64,000 bases of DNA from Clostridiales bacterium (GCA_016342415.1 JAEIOD010000028.1:1-64000); one strand, 5' to 3'; positions 8,478 through 19,351 are shown, counted from the stretch's first letter. The notes: generated by a model from the letters alone, not told the origin. Program-made: numbers and translations.

Positions 8478-9331
8478 AAGTCGTGGTGATTAGTGGCAAA
8501 GGGGGTACGGGTAAAACAACTTTGACTTCTGCTTATGCGGCTTTATCTAAGAGTGTGACTGTTAAAGTGGATTGTGATGTGGATGCTTCCAATCTCCACT
8601 TGATGTTCCCGACCAAAGTGAATCACACCTATAAGTTTTCAGGAGCAAAAGTTATACAAGTTGATGAAAAGAAATGTATGGGATGCAAAAAATGTGTTGA
8701 GGTCTGTCGATTTGGTGCATTAACTTTTAATGACGGTTTAATCATTGATGATTTAAAATGTGAAGGCTGTGGTGCTTGTAGGTGGGTATGTAGAGCTTCA
8801 GCGCTTTCTCTTATTAAAGAAATAACTGGAGACATCATGTTAGAGGAAATGGAAAAAGGTTTTCTATCTAGAGCAGAGATGATCTCGGGTCAAGAAGGTT
8901 CAGGAAAGTTGGTTGCGGCAGTCAGGGAACAGGCAGATGATATCGGTAGGATGAATCAATTGTTAGATGGCTCACCCGGTGTCGGGTGTTCTGTGATTGC
9001 ATCAGTAACTGGTACGGATTATGCAGTTGTTGTGACTGAACCAACTCAATCAGGGATCGAAGATATGAAACGAGTACTCGAACTGATAAAACATTTTGAA
9101 GTGAAACCATTTGTAGTGATTAACAAATATGATTTGAATCACAAAAAAGCAAATGATGTAAAAAAACTGTGCTTAGAAAAAAATATAGAGGTTATTGGGG
9201 AAATACCATTTGATGGTCTTGTAAAAGATGCGATTAATCAAGGTATGCCTATTATTCATTTTAAGGAATCGATAGCAGGTCAAGCTATTAAGAAAAGTTT
9301 TGAAATATTAAAAGAGAGGATTGGTGTATGA
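8474..9331 (+). CDS. second P-loop ATPase with 2[4Fe-4S] ferredoxin domain
   Basis: This 285-residue paralogue of the preceding gene has Walker A SGKGGTGKTT at the N terminus, then CMGCKKCVEVC and CEGCGACRWVC (about residues 66-105), then the Mrp/MinD switch region DGSPGVGCS. The pair could form a heterodimer, as usually suggested for tandem ferredoxin-Mrp genes (inference). The ATG overlaps the upstream TGA in an ATGA junction, and AAAGGAGG lies inside the upstream gene, so translation is coupled. It is predicted to be a cytoplasmic cluster carrier or scaffold. Confidence 0.88.
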   Translation: MKVVVISGKGGTGKTTLTSAYAALSKSVTVKVDCDVDASNLHLMFPTKVNHTYKFSGAKVIQVDEKKCMGCKKCVEVCRFGALTFNDGLIIDDLKCEGCGACRWVCRASALSLIKEITGDIMLEEMEKGFLSRAEMISGQEGSGKLVAAVREQADDIGRMNQLLDGSPGVGCSVIASVTGTDYAVVVTEPTQSGIEDMKRVLELIKHFEVKPFVVINKYDLNHKKANDVKKLCLEKNIEVIGEIPFDGLVKDAINQGMPIIHFKESIAGQAIKKSFEILKERIGV

Positions 9332-9693
9332 TGAAAGTAGCAGTAGCAAATGAACAAGGTAAAGTGAGTGGACATTTTGGACACTGTTTGGGTTTTCAAA
9401 TTTATGAAATAGATGGTGAACAGATTGTGGGGAATATTTTTTTAGAAAATCCAGGACATAAACCGGGCTTTTTACCTCAGTTTTTATCTGAACAGGGTGT
9501 TGATGTCATTATTGCAGGCGGTATGGGAGAACGGGCTCAAAATCTATTTAAAGAAAATGACATAGATGTTGTTGTTGGTGTAACAGGTGAATTACAAAGG
9601 GCCGTTGAATCTTTTATAGAGGGCAAACTGGAATCTACATTTTCCGTTTGTAGAGAACATCAGCATCATGGAACCTGTGGTGAACATCGCTGA
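9328..9693 (+). CDS. second NifX-like cofactor-binding protein with His/Cys tail
   Basis: The 121-residue protein has a NifX/NifB-C-like domain (SGHFGHCLGFQIYEI near the N terminus, IIAGGMGERAQ in the middle). It ends in a metal-ligand-rich tail, CREHQHHGTCGEHR, with two Cys and five His. The first NifX-like gene of the operon lacks this tail, so this paralogue may bind iron or another metal directly. The ATG overlaps the upstream stop by four bases. Either this ATG or the one at 9331 could be used. Confidence 0.85.
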   Translation: MMKVAVANEQGKVSGHFGHCLGFQIYEIDGEQIVGNIFLENPGHKPGFLPQFLSEQGVDVIIAGGMGERAQNLFKENDIDVVVGVTGELQRAVESFIEGKLESTFSVCREHQHHGTCGEHR

Positions 9694-10139
9694 TGCATCA
9701 GAGATACAGCCGTTTAATCAAAAAAGATAACAAATTGACCTCTGCTCGATACGAGATACTTGATATTTTGATATCAAGCACTTTACATCAGACTGCTGCT
9801 GAAATATATCAAAAACTGCGTGACTTGTCTCATAAAAGAGGGATTGCGACTGTTTATAGAACTTTGGAGTTGTTTGAATCATTGAATATTGTTGAAGTGC
9901 TGATGAAAGATCACACCAAATATTTTAAAATTGTCAATCCGAATCACCAAAATCATATCCATTTCATATGTAGTGTATGTAAACGAATCATTGAGTATGA
10001 TGATCCTGAGATATTGGAATTCAATAGAAAATTGAAAGAGTATATAACGCATCTGTATTGTCATCAAATAACTGAACACTTATCTTTAACCGGCATCTGT
10101 AATAATTGTATGGCTCTTGATAAAAAAGAAGGAAACTGA
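9693..10139 (+). CDS. Fur-family metalloregulator (Fur/PerR/Zur type)
   Basis: The 148-residue protein has an N-terminal winged helix (about 1-85, with GIATVYRTLELFESL as the recognition region) and a C-terminal dimerisation domain. Zinc-type cysteine pairs are CSVC near residue 92 and CNNC near the end, and the metal-site histidine run is shortened to HIHFIC. It represses transcription when metal-loaded, or senses peroxide if PerR-like; the metal cannot be assigned. The ATG overlaps the preceding TGA, so it is the last gene of the Fe-S operon and may autoregulate it through the inverted repeat at 7207-7287. Confidence 0.88.
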   Translation: MHQRYSRLIKKDNKLTSARYEILDILISSTLHQTAAEIYQKLRDLSHKRGIATVYRTLELFESLNIVEVLMKDHTKYFKIVNPNHQNHIHFICSVCKRIIEYDDPEILEFNRKLKEYITHLYCHQITEHLSLTGICNNCMALDKKEGN

Positions 10140-10164
10140 GGTCTAAACTCAGTTTCCTTCTTTT
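10128..10164 (+). terminator. rho-independent terminator
   Basis: A perfect 13-bp stem (GAAGGAAACTGAG / CTCAGTTTCCTTC) has a 7-base loop and is followed by a short T-run. The left arm covers the last codons of the Fur gene. Confidence 0.88.
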
Positions 10165-10221
10165 CATTTCATTGATTTTTATCATGATATCGTATAAACT
10201 AGTTCTGAAAGAGAGACGATT

Positions 10222-11259
10222 ATGAAAAAAACGAGAATATTTAAAATAATAGATGAAAAGGATGAACAACTTTTAGAGGCTGCTGAGATAATAAGAAATG
10301 GCGGCACCGTTGCTTTTCCGACAGAAACAGTTTACGGATTAGGCGCCAATGCTTTATCGGCAGAGGCAGTCGATCAAATATATGCTGCAAAAGGTAGACC
10401 GAGTGATAATCCTTTAATCGTACATATAACCACTAAAGAGGATTTAGAAGGGTTGGTAGAACATGCACCTTTTGAAGAAGCTTTGATGGATGCCTTTTGG
10501 CCAGGTGCGATAACACTTATATTTAAGAGTAAAGGTACGGTTGCAGCTAGAGTGACACCAGGACTGGATACTTTGGCGGTTCGTATGCCGAGTCATGTGG
10601 TTGCCAAAAAACTGATAGAACTTTCGGGTGTACCCATTGCAGCTCCAAGTGCTAATTTATCGGGGAAACCGAGTCCGACTCAAGGTCATCATGTAATAGA
10701 TGATTTAACCGGGCGTGTAGATGGTATAGTAATATATGAGGAATCAGAAGTAGGGCTTGAATCAACTATTCTTGATTTAACTCAAACGCCGCCGATGTTA
10801 CTTAGACCGGGTGGTATAACTGTCGAGGCCATTGAATCTGTGATCGGAAAAATTCAGATTGACCCTGCACTTGAGAAAAAAATGTCTGATGGGATTCAAC
10901 CGAGAGCACCTGGGATGAAGTATACACATTACAGTCCGGAAGCGGATGTTTATGTGATTTTGGGATCGGTAGAGAATATGATTTCAAAGATAAACAGCAT
11001 GTATAAAGAATCCAACCAGACTGTTGGTATCATGTGTACAGATGAATCTAAAGCGTCTTATCCATATGATCATGTGTTGTCACTGGGAAGCCGAGACAAT
11101 CTAGAAGAGATTGCGTCAAATTTATTTAAAACTTTAAGAAAATTTGATGAAATAGGGGTTGATATTGTACTTGCAGAAGGGTATGATACTTTAGGAATGG
11201 GTAAAGCCATTATGAATCGCTTGAATAAAGCAGCAGGATATCAAGTTATAAAGGTCTAG
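10222..11259 (+). CDS. tsaC: L-threonylcarbamoyladenylate synthase (Sua5/YwlC)
   Basis: The enzyme makes threonylcarbamoyl-AMP from threonine, bicarbonate and ATP, the first step of the t6A37 modification of ANN-decoding tRNAs. The 345-residue length shows the Sua5 form: an N-terminal YrdC domain (about 15-205) with PTETVYGLGANA and KGRPSDNPLIVH, plus a C-terminal Sua5 domain (about 230-345). GAAAGAGAG precedes the ATG. It heads a run of housekeeping genes (rpiB, upp) with tight spacing. This order is common in Clostridia upstream of the atp operon. Confidence 0.95.
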   Translation: MKKTRIFKIIDEKDEQLLEAAEIIRNGGTVAFPTETVYGLGANALSAEAVDQIYAAKGRPSDNPLIVHITTKEDLEGLVEHAPFEEALMDAFWPGAITLIFKSKGTVAARVTPGLDTLAVRMPSHVVAKKLIELSGVPIAAPSANLSGKPSPTQGHHVIDDLTGRVDGIVIYEESEVGLESTILDLTQTPPMLLRPGGITVEAIESVIGKIQIDPALEKKMSDGIQPRAPGMKYTHYSPEADVYVILGSVENMISKINSMYKESNQTVGIMCTDESKASYPYDHVLSLGSRDNLEEIASNLFKTLRKFDEIGVDIVLAEGYDTLGMGKAIMNRLNKAAGYQVIKV

Positions 11260-11269
11260 GAGGATTATC

Positions 11270-11719
11270 ATGAAAGTAGCATTAGGTTGTGATCATGGCG
11301 GATTTGAATTAAAAGAAGCCATCAAAAAGTACATTTCTGATAAAGGTGTTGAAGTTGTAGATTTCGGTACTTATACAACTGATTCAGTTGACTATCCAGA
11401 GTATGGAATGAAAGTTGCTGAAGCAGTGAGTAAAGGCGAAGTGGAGCAAGGCATTTTGATTTGTGGCACAGGTCTTGGCATGTCTTATGTAGCGAATAAA
11501 GTCAAAGGTATTCGCTGTGCATGTGTAAGTGATGTATTCAGTGCAGAAATGTCTAAACTTCATAATGATGCCAATGTACTTGCATTAGGTGCTAGAGTGG
11601 TAGGTCTTGGTCTAGGTTTAAAAATAGTAGAAACATGGTTAGGAACAGAGTTTGAAGGTGGACGTCATCAAAGACGTGTTGATTTAATCACTGCAGTAGA
11701 AGACAAATACTTTAAATAG
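11270..11719 (+). CDS. rpiB: ribose 5-phosphate isomerase B
   Basis: It interconverts ribose 5-phosphate and ribulose 5-phosphate in the non-oxidative pentose phosphate pathway. The 149-residue protein carries the RpiB signatures [12 protein letters not shown] near the N terminus and the active-site loop [13 protein letters not shown] with the catalytic Cys near residue 65, then GIRCACVSD. Length is normal for the family. AGGAGG precedes the ATG, 10 bases after the tsaC stop, so the two are co-transcribed. It supplies phosphoribosyl precursors that match the uracil salvage gene downstream. Confidence 0.95.
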   Translation: MKVALGCDHGGFELKEAIKKYISDKGVEVVDFGTYTTDSVDYPEYGMKVAEAVSKGEVEQGILICGTGLGMSYVANKVKGIRCACVSDVFSAEMSKLHNDANVLALGARVVGLGLGLKIVETWLGTEFEGGRHQRRVDLITAVEDKYFK

Positions 11720-11732
11720 AAAGGACAATAAA

Positions 11733-12362
11733 ATGGCTAAAGTAATAGAAATGAACCATCCTTTGATCCAACATAAAGTAACAATTTTAAGAAATAAAGA
11801 TACTGGTACAAAGGAGTTTAGAGAAGTTGCAACTGAGATCGCTACACTTATGGCATATGAAGTAACTAGAGATTTTCCGTTAGAGGAAATTGAGGTTGAA
11901 ACACCAATCTGTACGACAAAGTCAAAAGTTATCGCTGGTAAAAAAGTTGGTATTGTACCAATTCTTAGAGCAGGTTTAGGTATGGTTGATGGTTTCATGA
12001 ACTTAATTCCATCAGCAAAAATTGGTCATGTTGGTCTTTATAGAGATCCAGAGACATTACAACCTGTAGAGTATTACTGCAAAATGCCAACAGATATAGA
12101 ACAAAGAGAAATCATTGTTGTAGATCCAATGTTAGCAACAGGCGGTTCTGCAATCGCTGCAATTCAGTTCATTAAAGATAGAGGTGCTAATCAAATTAAG
12201 TTTGCTTGTATCATTTCTTGTCCTGAAGGTGTTAAAGCATTACAAGAAGCACATCCAGATGTAGATATCTATGTTGCTGTAATTGATGAAAAATTAAATG
12301 ATCATGCTTATATCATTCCTGGTTTGGGAGATGCAGGCGATAGATTGTTTGGAACAAAATAA
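11733..12362 (+). CDS. upp: uracil phosphoribosyltransferase
   Basis: It converts uracil and PRPP to UMP in pyrimidine salvage. The 209-residue protein has the PRPP loop [14 protein letters not shown] near residues 130-143 and the uracil-binding C-terminal region [15 protein letters not shown]. Length and motifs are those of the bacterial enzyme. AAAGGAC lies before the ATG, 13 bases after rpiB. The transcription unit ends at the strong terminator just downstream. Confidence 0.96.
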   Translation: MAKVIEMNHPLIQHKVTILRNKDTGTKEFREVATEIATLMAYEVTRDFPLEEIEVETPICTTKSKVIAGKKVGIVPILRAGLGMVDGFMNLIPSAKIGHVGLYRDPETLQPVEYYCKMPTDIEQREIIVVDPMLATGGSAIAAIQFIKDRGANQIKFACIISCPEGVKALQEAHPDVDIYVAVIDEKLNDHAYIIPGLGDAGDRLFGTK

Positions 12363-12372
12363 AGAGGTATTT

Positions 12373-12408
12373 AAAGTGATTATTCTCGATAATCACTTTT
12401 TTTTTTTT
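12373..12408 (+). terminator. rho-independent terminator
   Basis: A 10-bp stem (AAAGTGATTA / TAATCACTTT) with a 7-base loop is followed by nine or more T. It ends tsaC-rpiB-upp. Confidence 0.92.
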
Positions 12409-12452
12409 GATGAAAGTCCTATAATAAAAAGTAGGGAATAAAGGGGGATGAC

Positions 12453-12941
12453 ATGGATCGTAGAGATAAAGAAAATTATTATTTGGATATAGCGGAAACG
12501 GTACTTGAAAGAGGCACTTGTTTAAGAAGAAATTATGGTGCTATCATTGTGAGTAATGATGAAATTATATCAACTGGATACGCCGGTGCACCAAGAGGAC
12601 GAAAAAACTGTACGGATCTTGGGTATTGTACAAGAGAACAACAACATATACCTCGAGGGACCATGTATGAGAAATGTCGATCGGTACATGCTGAAGCCAA
12701 TGCGATTATTTCAGCGAGTAGAAAAGACATGATCGGTTCTACGATTTATTTGGTTGGAAGAGAAGTATCGACTGGAGAATATATTCAAAATGCCAATTCG
12801 TGTATGATGTGCAAACGTATGATTATCAACTCAGGTGTTGAAACTGTTGTTGTACGTGATGATAGAGATAATTATCGAGTGATTTCCGTATGTGATTGGA
12901 TTTATTATGATGATTCTTTAGAGACAAAAACAGGTTACTAA
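12453..12941 (+). CDS. dCMP/cytidine deaminase family protein (ComEB-like)
   Basis: The 162-residue zinc deaminase probably converts dCMP to dUMP to supply thymidylate synthesis. The catalytic motif VHAEANAI (zinc His plus proton-shuttling Glu, near residues 74-81) and the second zinc motif CMMCKRMI are intact. A further Cys-rich loop, RKNCTDLGYCTR, is typical of the dCMP deaminase subgroup. A GGGGG-type binding site precedes the ATG. In Firmicutes the gene commonly lies between upp and tagO/wecB, as here. Confidence 0.9.
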   Translation: MDRRDKENYYLDIAETVLERGTCLRRNYGAIIVSNDEIISTGYAGAPRGRKNCTDLGYCTREQQHIPRGTMYEKCRSVHAEANAIISASRKDMIGSTIYLVGREVSTGEYIQNANSCMMCKRMIINSGVETVVVRDDRDNYRVISVCDWIYYDDSLETKTGY

Positions 12942-13026
12942 GGTATAAATATAAACAGAAGTGACTTAATACTTGTGTAATATTACTAAATATTGGTTTC
13001 AAATATATTTCAATGGCCAAAATAAC

Positions 13027-13055
13027 TTGCAATATCAGGGGCAAAGGTATAAAAT
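13027..13055 (+). promoter_or_regulatory. candidate promoter for the tagO-like gene
   Basis: TTGCAA at 13027-13032 and TAAAAT at 13050-13055 are separated by 17 bp and lie 37 bp before the coding start. The rest of 12942-13091 shows no gene. Confidence 0.4.
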
Positions 13056-13091
13056 GAGTTGACTTAAAGTGAGTATACAAGGAGACTTTTT

Positions 13092-14114
13092 ATGGATAAA
13101 TTTATACTACCAATATGTATTGCTTTTGTTTTAAGCTTTTTCTTAACGCCTGTGGCTAAGAAATTTGCGATAAAAGTAGGTGCTATTGACGTACCAAAAG
13201 ACAATCGAAGAGTACATACTAAACCGATACCAAGAATGGGTGGTTTAGCCATATATGCAGCATTTACAATATGTATGTTTTTATTCTCTGATATAGAGTT
13301 TCAAAAATTAATGGGTATTTTTATCGGATCAACAATTCTTGTATTTACAGGCATGGTTGATGATGTGAAACCGTTAAGAGCTAGTTTGAAATTGGTTATT
13401 CAAATAGTCGCTGCTCTTGTACTTGTTAAGTTTGGTTTCAGAATTGAGTTTTTAACAAACTTCTTAAACAACTCAGGTTATATTTTCTTTGATGGCCTAA
13501 GTATTCCGATTACGGTTATATGGGTAGTAGGTATCACCAATACAATCAACTTAGTAGATGGCTTAGATGGTTTGGCAACTGGTATTGCGACGATTGCGGC
13601 GTTGACATTTGCTTATGTATCATACAGTACAGGTAATATACCTGTAGCCATGTTGTCATTGATGTTAGCTGGTGCAAGTTTAGGGTTTTTACCTCATAAC
13701 TTTAACCCGGCAAGTATATTCATGGGTGATACGGGTGCATATTTCTTAGGATTTGTATTGGCTGCAATATCTATTGAAGGAACATTAAAAGGAACCACGG
13801 CATTAACATTGATTATTCCAGTTTTGGCACTGGGCTTACCTATTTTTGATACAGCCTTTGCTATTATTAGAAGAATGTTAAATAAAAAGCCGATATTTGA
13901 AGCTGATAAGGGTCATTTCCACCATAGATTGTTACAGATTGGAATGGGACAAAAAAGAGCTGTATTGGTTATATATTTCATTTCAATACTAATGGGTACA
14001 ACGGCAGTAGCAATCATTAACAATGCCATGATTAATGTTTCGGTATTGGTTGTGATAACTTCTTTAATGATCTTTATACCGATTTATAGAACACTTGGCA
14101 TGGAAAACAAATAA
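13092..14114 (+). CDS. tagO: undecaprenyl-phosphate N-acetylglucosaminyl-1-phosphate transferase family protein
   Basis: This 340-residue polytopic membrane enzyme transfers a sugar-1-phosphate, usually GlcNAc-1-P, from the UDP-sugar to undecaprenyl phosphate and so starts teichoic acid or other envelope polysaccharides. Family motifs are in order: GMVDDVKPLRASLKL, NLVDGLDGLATG, MGDTGAYFLGF and the cytoplasmic HFHHRLL. About 10-11 membrane segments are expected. AAGGAG precedes the ATG. The next gene makes UDP-ManNAc, so the pair probably serves one surface polymer. MraY is less likely because the HxHH loop matches WecA/TagO. Confidence 0.92.
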   Translation: MDKFILPICIAFVLSFFLTPVAKKFAIKVGAIDVPKDNRRVHTKPIPRMGGLAIYAAFTICMFLFSDIEFQKLMGIFIGSTILVFTGMVDDVKPLRASLKLVIQIVAALVLVKFGFRIEFLTNFLNNSGYIFFDGLSIPITVIWVVGITNTINLVDGLDGLATGIATIAALTFAYVSYSTGNIPVAMLSLMLAGASLGFLPHNFNPASIFMGDTGAYFLGFVLAAISIEGTLKGTTALTLIIPVLALGLPIFDTAFAIIRRMLNKKPIFEADKGHFHHRLLQIGMGQKRAVLVIYFISILMGTTAVAIINNAMINVSVLVVITSLMIFIPIYRTLGMENK

Positions 14115-14121
14115 GACATTT

Positions 14122-14152
14122 AAACACGAATTTTAAATTCGTGTTTTTTTTT
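14122..14152 (+). terminator. rho-independent terminator
   Basis: The stem AAACACGAA / TTCGTGTTT with an AT-rich loop is followed by nine T. A second small palindrome, TGACAT-N4-ATGTCA, follows at 14154-14169. Confidence 0.88.
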
Positions 14153-14256
14153 GTGACATTTAGATGTCATAATATTAAAATCAAAATTATCATTTGCAAC
14201 TGATAAAAAGTTTATGATATCGTAAGATGACTGAAGAACGATAAAGGAGTTAATCG

Positions 14257-15375
14257 ATGAAAAAGAAAATAGTTTCGATTTTTGGGACTCGCCCAGAAGC
14301 GATAAAAATGTGTCCGTTGGTAAAAGGATTGGAAAAAGACGATGAGATTGAATCAATTGTCTGTGTGACAGCTCAACATAGAGAAATGTTAGATCAAGTA
14401 CTGGAAGTATTTGATGTAAAACCTGACTATGACATGAACATCATGAAACACAATCAATCATTATCAGAAATTACAACCAACATATTGGTTGGTATAGAAG
14501 AAATATTAAAAGAAGTTAAACCAGATATGATCTTGGTACATGGTGATACCACCACATCATTTGCAGGCGCATTGGCTGCATTTTATAATGGCATTTCCGT
14601 AGGACATGTGGAAGCGGGACTTAGAACATTTGATAAACTATCACCATTTCCAGAGGAGATGAATAGAACTTTAACGGGCAGAATAGCGGATCTTCATTTT
14701 TCGCCAACTGTTTCAAATGTAAATAACCTTCTTAATGAAGGTATCAAAAAAGAAACAATTGTCCTAACAGGAAATACAGTTATTGATGCTTTAAAACTGA
14801 CCATTGATCCTAATTTCATTTTTGGAGATGACTTCTTGGACAATGTGGATTTTGAAAATGAAAAAGTCATTACAGTAACAGCTCACAGAAGAGAAAATTT
14901 AGGCGAGCCTATGCGAAATATATTCAAGGCAATCAAACGATTGGTGGAAGATTTGGATGTAAGAGTTATCTATCCAGTTCATCTCAATCCTAAAGTAAGA
15001 GAGATAGCTAATGAGATATTTGGTGATATGGATAAGGTACATTTAATCGAACCTTTAGACTACAAACAATTTGCAAATTTAGAAAGCAGATCATACTTGA
15101 TTATGACCGATTCCGGTGGTTTACAAGAAGAAGCACCAGCACTTGGCAAACCAGTATTGGTGCTTCGAAAAGAAACAGAAAGACCAGAAGCGATTGAAGC
15201 GGGAACGGTTCTTTTAGCAGGTATAGAAGAAGAAAATATATATCAAATGGCTTATAAGTTAATCACTGATTCAGAGGCCTATAATCAGATGAGTAATGCT
15301 GTGAATCCCTACGGAGACGGCACGGCTGTACAAAAGACAATTGATGCGATAAAAGCTTATTATTTAACAAAGTAA
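14257..15375 (+). CDS. wecB: UDP-N-acetylglucosamine 2-epimerase (non-hydrolysing)
   Basis: It converts UDP-GlcNAc to UDP-ManNAc in the cytoplasm for wall polymer synthesis. The 372-residue GT-B-fold protein shows GTRPEAIKMCPLV at the N terminus, HGDTTTSFAGALAAFY, VGHVEAGLRT, AHRREN and the C-terminal TDSGGLQEEAPALGKP and ETERPEA motifs, all expected of WecB/MnaA. AAAGGAG precedes the ATG. It follows the tagO-like gene but behind a terminator, so it probably has its own promoter. Confidence 0.95.
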   Translation: MKKKIVSIFGTRPEAIKMCPLVKGLEKDDEIESIVCVTAQHREMLDQVLEVFDVKPDYDMNIMKHNQSLSEITTNILVGIEEILKEVKPDMILVHGDTTTSFAGALAAFYNGISVGHVEAGLRTFDKLSPFPEEMNRTLTGRIADLHFSPTVSNVNNLLNEGIKKETIVLTGNTVIDALKLTIDPNFIFGDDFLDNVDFENEKVITVTAHRRENLGEPMRNIFKAIKRLVEDLDVRVIYPVHLNPKVREIANEIFGDMDKVHLIEPLDYKQFANLESRSYLIMTDSGGLQEEAPALGKPVLVLRKETERPEAIEAGTVLLAGIEEENIYQMAYKLITDSEAYNQMSNAVNPYGDGTAVQKTIDAIKAYYLTK

Positions 15376-15401
15376 TGTGTAATTGTCGGATTGCATACGA
15401 G

Positions 15402-15445
15402 AATCCAGAAAACCTTGTATTTTTAAGAGTTTTCTGGATTTTTTC
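15402..15445 (+). terminator. rho-independent terminator
   Basis: A 12-bp stem (AATCCAGAAAAC / GTTTTCTGGATT) with a 15-base loop is followed by TTTTTC. The next 180 bases up to 15627 hold no convincing gene. Confidence 0.85.
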
Positions 15446-15627
15446 ATGAAAAAATCATTAATAATTGTTCATAAAATGCTTAAAATATGGTATCCTAAAT
15501 CAGTAGAGGAAGCTGACAAAGTATATGAGAACTCATCATTTACAGAGTTTATGATTAGACATAGGACATCTGATCATTTAAAGGGCTCGGAAGCTTTTAT
15601 AAGGATATATAATGTTAGGAGGACAGT

Positions 15628-16287
15628 ATGAATAAGATTTCAACTGTAGATCAAGCAATTGATAAAATTAATGATGGTATGGTGGTTATGATTGCAGGCT
15701 TTTTGGGCTGTGGTACACCAGAAACATTTATTGATGCATTGATTGAAAAAGGTACTAAAGATTTAACTATTATTTGTAATGATACCGCTTTTCCAGACAA
15801 AGGTATTGGACGTTTGATTGTTAATAAGCAAGTAAAAAAAGTCATCACTTCTCATATTGGTACAAATCCTGAAACCGGACGCCAAATGAATGCAGGAGAA
15901 ATGGAAGTTGTATTAACACCACAGGGTACAATAGCGGAGCAAGTAAGAGCTGCTGGTGCAGGTTTAGGTGGTGTTATCACACCGACAGGCCTTGGAACGG
16001 TAGTAGAAGAAGGTAAACAAACTATTGAAATAAAAGGTAGAAAATATTTAGTCGAAGAACCTCTTCACGCTGATATTGCACTTATTCACGCTGAAAAAGC
16101 GGATACTAAAGGTAATTTAGTGTATGAGTACTCTGCTACTAATTTCAATCCGTTAATGGCTATGGCAGCAGATACAGTTATTGTAGAAGCTGAACATATC
16201 GTAGAAGTTGGAGAGCTTGATCCTAACTTCATTCACACACCTCATATTTTTGTGAATATGATTGTGAAAGGAGGTCAAAATGGATAA
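15628..16287 (+). CDS. 3-oxoacid/acetoacetate-type CoA-transferase, subunit A
   Basis: This is the alpha subunit (219 residues) of a heterodimeric family I CoA-transferase (AtoD/ScoA/CtfA group), which moves CoA between an acyl-CoA and a free acid such as acetate, butyrate or acetoacetate. It shows the N-terminal glycine-rich region [12 protein letters not shown] and the family stretch [15 protein letters not shown] followed by E-rich residues. AGGAGG precedes the ATG. It overlaps subunit B by 8 bases. In anaerobic fermenters these enzymes feed acid production or reuse; the exact acid pair is not readable. Confidence 0.92.
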   Translation: MNKISTVDQAIDKINDGMVVMIAGFLGCGTPETFIDALIEKGTKDLTIICNDTAFPDKGIGRLIVNKQVKKVITSHIGTNPETGRQMNAGEMEVVLTPQGTIAEQVRAAGAGLGGVITPTGLGTVVEEGKQTIEIKGRKYLVEEPLHADIALIHAEKADTKGNLVYEYSATNFNPLMAMAADTVIVEAEHIVEVGELDPNFIHTPHIFVNMIVKGGQNG

Positions 16288-16936
16288 GCATGAAATAAGA
16301 AGAATTATTGCAACTAGAGTTGCTAAAGAATTTAGAGATGGGGATTTGGTTAATCTAGGTATTGGTTTACCGACATTGGTAGCGAATTATGTACCAGCTG
16401 ATATAGATGTCACTTTCCAATCAGAAAATGGTTTCATTGGTATGGGTTCTGCACCTGAACCTGGAGAAGAAAACAAGAATTTAACAAATGCAGGTGGACA
16501 ACCTGTTACAATATTAAAAAGCGCTGCATTTTTTGACAGTGCCATGTCATTTGCAATAATCCGTGGTGGACACTTGGATTGTACTGTATTGGGTGCATTA
16601 CAAGTAGACGGAAAAGGTAACTTAGCCAACTGGATGATTCCAGGCAAGAAAGTACCTGGTATGGGTGGTGCAATGGATTTGGTAACAGGAGCAAAAAAAG
16701 TAGTAGTTGCTATGGAGCATACTGCTAGAGGAGCTGTTAAAATTTTAACTGAATGCAATTTACCACTTACAGCTGTTGGCGTCGTAGATTTGATTGTCAC
16801 TGAAATGGCTGTGATGAAGGTAACTGATAAAGGTTTGGTTTTAATAGAATATAATCCTGAGTTTACGATAGATGAAATACAAGCTGTAACAGAGGCAAAG
16901 TTAATTGTAGATGATAATCTTAAAGAGATGTTGTAA
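16280..16936 (+). CDS. 3-oxoacid/acetoacetate-type CoA-transferase, subunit B
   Basis: This 218-residue beta subunit carries the catalytic glutamate in [10 protein letters not shown] (Glu near residue 51), which forms the glutamyl-CoA thioester. Other family features are [10 protein letters not shown] near the N terminus and [23 protein letters not shown] lies within the end of subunit A, and the reading frames overlap, so the two subunits are co-translated. Partner and pathway are as for subunit A. Confidence 0.93.
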   Translation: MDKHEIRRIIATRVAKEFRDGDLVNLGIGLPTLVANYVPADIDVTFQSENGFIGMGSAPEPGEENKNLTNAGGQPVTILKSAAFFDSAMSFAIIRGGHLDCTVLGALQVDGKGNLANWMIPGKKVPGMGGAMDLVTGAKKVVVAMEHTARGAVKILTECNLPLTAVGVVDLIVTEMAVMKVTDKGLVLIEYNPEFTIDEIQAVTEAKLIVDDNLKEML

Positions 16937-16939
16937 AGA

Positions 16940-16967
16940 TAGGGGTATTTTATGCCCCTACATTTTT
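16940..16967 (+). terminator. rho-independent terminator
   Basis: The stem TAGGGG / CCCCTA, with further weak pairing in the loop, is followed by CATTTTT. It separates the CoA-transferase genes from the atp operon. Confidence 0.75.
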
Positions 16968-17058
16968 ATAAAAAAACGGCGGGACTATAGTGTACCCTGT
17001 CGGTTAAATCTGTAATGTGGGTGATTTGTTTATATATGGGTATATACAGGAGGATGTT

Positions 17059-17313
17059 ATGGATTTTAAGGCGGTTAAAAATTTAACTTATGTGTCACAA
17101 GTTGCTTTTATCATGTTAACACCAATATTATTGGGTATATATGCAGGTAATTATCTAGATGAAAAATTGGGTACTTCTCCATGGATTTTATTTGTAGGTA
17201 TCATTTTGGGGGTTAGTAGTGCGTTTTTAAGCTTATATAAATTCGTAATGAAAGCTGCTAAAGATAATGAACGAAAAAAAGAAGAAGATTACAAACCGAA
17301 TTCAAAGGAGTAA
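17059..17313 (+). CDS. atpZ: AtpZ/AtpI-family accessory protein
   Basis: The 84-residue protein has two transmembrane helices (about 10-32 and 40-62) and a charged C-terminal tail. This matches the small AtpZ-type proteins encoded ahead of F-type ATP synthase operons, which have been linked to Mg/Ca transport and rotor assembly. CAGGAGG just upstream fixes the ATG at 17059; the in-frame ATG at 17017 has no binding site. It is the first gene of the atp operon and is followed two bases later by the second accessory gene. Confidence 0.8.
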   Translation: MDFKAVKNLTYVSQVAFIMLTPILLGIYAGNYLDEKLGTSPWILFVGIILGVSSAFLSLYKFVMKAAKDNERKKEEDYKPNSKE

Positions 17314-17315
17314 CT

Positions 17316-17723
17316 ATGGCAGACTTAAGAGAACTGACAAAAAAAATTATGCTATGGGTAGGGATACTGTCAGCAGTATCAATCGTTATTTTCTTGGTAT
17401 TTTTTACTAAGAGTGCAAAGGCTTTAACAATAGGCCTTGCTTTTGGAGCATCCATAAGTATGCTTAGCTTCATAGATTTGAGCAACACTTTGCAGAGGGC
17501 AGTCCATAAAGGACCTGCAAAAGCACAAAGCTATACTGTTAAGAAATACTTTATGAGATATATTATTACTGGTGTCGTGATTTACGTTGCAGTAGTTGCA
17601 CCGTATATTAATGTAATAGGCACTGTAATAGGCATGTTGTTAATTAAGTTTGCGATTATGATTACAAATCTTTTTAACGATAAACAATTTTATAAAAATA
17701 TCATAGAGAGAAAGGAGGTGTAA
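17316..17723 (+). CDS. atpI: ATP synthase subunit I
   Basis: The 135-residue protein has four predicted membrane helices, the usual form of AtpI, an assembly factor that helps build the c ring. In sodium-type enzymes AtpI is considered important for ring assembly, which would matter for a mixed c ring such as the one predicted here. It starts two bases after the atpZ-like stop with AAAGGAG overlapping. Sequence conservation in this family is low; the assignment rests on size, helices and position. Confidence 0.82.
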   Translation: MADLRELTKKIMLWVGILSAVSIVIFLVFFTKSAKALTIGLAFGASISMLSFIDLSNTLQRAVHKGPAKAQSYTVKKYFMRYIITGVVIYVAVVAPYINVIGTVIGMLLIKFAIMITNLFNDKQFYKNIIERKEV

Positions 17724-17728
17724 GTAAA

Positions 17729-19326
<1,598 letters not shown>

Positions 19327-19351
19327 TAATCAAATGAAGGAGGCATAATTA

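Noticed and set aside
15383..15631. 82-codon frame between wecB and the CoA-transferase genes
   Set aside because: It runs through the strong wecB terminator, has no ribosome binding site and no recognisable protein features.
16387..16800. 137-codon minus-strand frame inside CoA-transferase subunit B
   Set aside because: Subunit B is unmistakable on the plus strand; the antisense frame is low-complexity and without a start signal.
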